From: Dehalococcoidia bacterium
GTDB taxonomy: Bacteria > Chloroflexota > Dehalococcoidia > JACVQG01 > JAHKAY01
Direction of reading: 5' to 3'
Length of the DNA: 12,244 nucleotides
Assembly (NCBI GenBank): GCA_030744635.1
Contig: JASLQE010000368.1
Location: 1 to 12,244, forward strand
Shown here: positions 11,373 through 12,244 of the stretch, one piece after another
Layout: the number at the start of each line of letters is the position of its first letter
Position numbering within the stretch: position 1 is the stretch's first letter
The notes under the pieces: generated by a model
Told to the model about the DNA's origin: nothing
Seen by the model: the letters and a program-made list of their open reading frames with translations, nothing else
Database searches by the model: none
Position numbers and translations under genes: made by a program

Positions 11373-12244
11373 TAGTAGTGGAGGCCCCGGACCGTCTGCT
11401 GGGGGAGATATTGCCACCGGGGGATAAGTCCCTGGGGCACCGGGCACTCATCTTCAACGCCGTCGCTGCTGAGAAGGCCAGGGTGGATAACTTCCCCCCC
11501 GGTGCCGACCCGCTGTCCACCCTTGCCTGTTTGCGTAATCTGGGGGTCAACATAGTGTATGAACCCGGCCCGCCACCCCGGGTGGAGTTGAAGGGTGCCG
11601 GGGCGCTGGGCACACTCCAGGAGCCACCCACAGTCCTGGACTGCGGCAACAGCGCTACCACACTGCGGCTGCTGGCCGGGCTGCTGGCCTCCCAACCCTT
11701 CCTCTCCGTGCTTACCGGGGATGCCTCGTTACGCTCCCGGCCCGTGGACCGGGTGATACATCCGTTGCAGCTCATGGGTGCGCAGTTATGGGGTAGGGGG
11801 GGAGACAGGCTGGCACCGCTGGTGGTGAGGGGTGGCCGGCTGAAAGGAATTGACTATAAGATGCCAGTGGCCAGCGCACAGGTGAAGTCTGCCTTGCTGC
11901 TCGCTGGGCTGTGGGCGGAGGGTGATACCCACCTGGAAGAGCCTACGCCCTCCAGAGACCACACGGAGCGTATGCTACGGGCAATGGGGGCCTCTATAGA
12001 AAGCTATGGTCCTCAAATTAAGGTATCCCCCTTATCTTCACCCTTGAAACCGTTGAGCCTGTCCCTACCCGGGGATATCAGCGCTGCCGCTTTCTTCCTG
12101 GTGGCGGGGGCGGTGCATCCTGATGCCCATATCAGCCTGCGGGCGGTGGGGGTGAATCCTACCCGTGCGGGCGTGGTGGAAGTGTTGCAACGGATGGGGG
12201 CGAGTATCATGGTGACCGAGGGCGCTCCCTCGGGCGGCGAGCCG
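11366..12244 (+). CDS. aroA: 3-phosphoshikimate 1-carboxyvinyltransferase (EPSP synthase), 3' end outside the window
   Basis: EPSP synthase joins PEP to shikimate-3-phosphate in the shikimate pathway. The 293 codons visible (about two thirds of the usual length) start at an ATG seven bases after an SD, GGAGG, overlapping the tyrA stop by seven bases; a GTG at 11369 is an alternative. Motifs: PGDKSLGHRAL (18-28, Lys21 and Arg26 bind PEP/S3P), DCGNSATTLRLLAG (92-105), RSRPVDR, SAQVKSALLLAG (170-181), RDHTER (197-202), LPGDISAAAFFLVAG with the catalytic Asp, and NPTRAGV. This is the class II pattern. Two positions deviate: Ala97 for the usual Gly (Gly96 of E. coli), and Gly24 for the usual Ser/Thr of KS-x-S-HR. 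The C-terminal catalytic region is not visible. Confidence 0.95.
   Translation, partial: MVIVVEAPDRLLGEILPPGDKSLGHRALIFNAVAAEKARVDNFPPGADPLSTLACLRNLGVNIVYEPGPPPRVELKGAGALGTLQEPPTVLDCGNSATTLRLLAGLLASQPFLSVLTGDASLRSRPVDRVIHPLQLMGAQLWGRGGDRLAPLVVRGGRLKGIDYKMPVASAQVKSALLLAGLWAEGDTHLEEPTPSRDHTERMLRAMGASIESYGPQIKVSPLSSPLKPLSLSLPGDISAAAFFLVAGAVHPDAHISLRAVGVNPTRAGVVEVLQRMGASIMVTEGAPSGGEP

Noticed and set aside
10386..11447. Long minus-strand open frame opposite tyrA
   Set aside because: It is a GC-rich antisense shadow of tyrA, whose protein motifs are clear on the plus strand.
1..12244. CRISPR array, tRNA, rRNA or complete insertion sequence
   Set aside because: No regularly spaced repeats, no cloverleaf or rRNA-like sequence, and no transposase or paired terminal repeats with target duplication were found by eye.

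Overview
This window looks like a piece of a GC-rich bacterial chromosome. It carries housekeeping genes at both ends of the reading and a more AT-rich accessory stretch on the left. The gene content includes dnaX-ybaB-recR-recO, ybeY, mobA, a DUF6125-like protein, an M50 protease and tyrA-aroA, with CxxC-rich proteins and several start codons lacking a Shine-Dalgarno (SD) sequence. This would fit an anaerobic Chloroflexota of the Dehalococcoidia type. That placement is an impression from protein style and gene order, not a proof; no rRNA or phylogenetic marker was compared.

Layout. Positions 1-168 (minus) hold the N-terminus of a crotonase-family enoyl-CoA hydratase, cut by the window edge. 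Positions 169-667 are mostly non-coding, with a small REP-like hairpin and a TTGACA promoter candidate. Then comes a 438-residue HI0933/BaiN-type flavoprotein (plus), convergent with a Maf nucleotide pyrophosphatase (minus). Positions 2635-3775 form an AT-richer accessory patch on the minus strand. It contains the frameshifted, truncated remnant of an AspBHI-type modification-dependent restriction enzyme, a small two-helix membrane ORF, and a 99-residue protein with a ribbon-helix-helix-like start. That last gene has a near-consensus promoter and a putative operator. Positions 3776-4301 have no convincing gene but contain a dense cluster of five stem-loops (3958-4112), the best candidate here for an undescribed structured RNA.

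From 4302 onward everything is gene-dense and GC-rich. mobA (minus) and ybeY (plus) are divergent. ybeY is followed by a DUF6125-like protein and two C/G-run hairpins. The replication/recombination operon dnaX-ybaB-recR-recO follows, closed by an intrinsic terminator at about 9723-9748. A new promoter then starts a second operon: an M50 site-2 protease, tyrA and aroA (EPSP synthase, running off the window), overlapping head to tail.

How the genes work together. DnaX, YbaB, RecR and RecO link clamp loading to RecFOR gap repair. TyrA and AroA belong to the aromatic amino acid pathway. MobA matures the molybdenum cofactor. YbeY acts in 16S rRNA processing.

Main points of interest: the stem-loop cluster; the restriction-enzyme relic; the recurrence of sigma-70-type promoters placed so close to start codons that the mRNAs would be leaderless or nearly so (ybeY, dnaX, M50 gene, perhaps mobA); a probable CTG start in tyrA; an EPSP synthase with Ala at the Gly96-equivalent position; and a YbeY whose third metal ligand is Asp rather than His.
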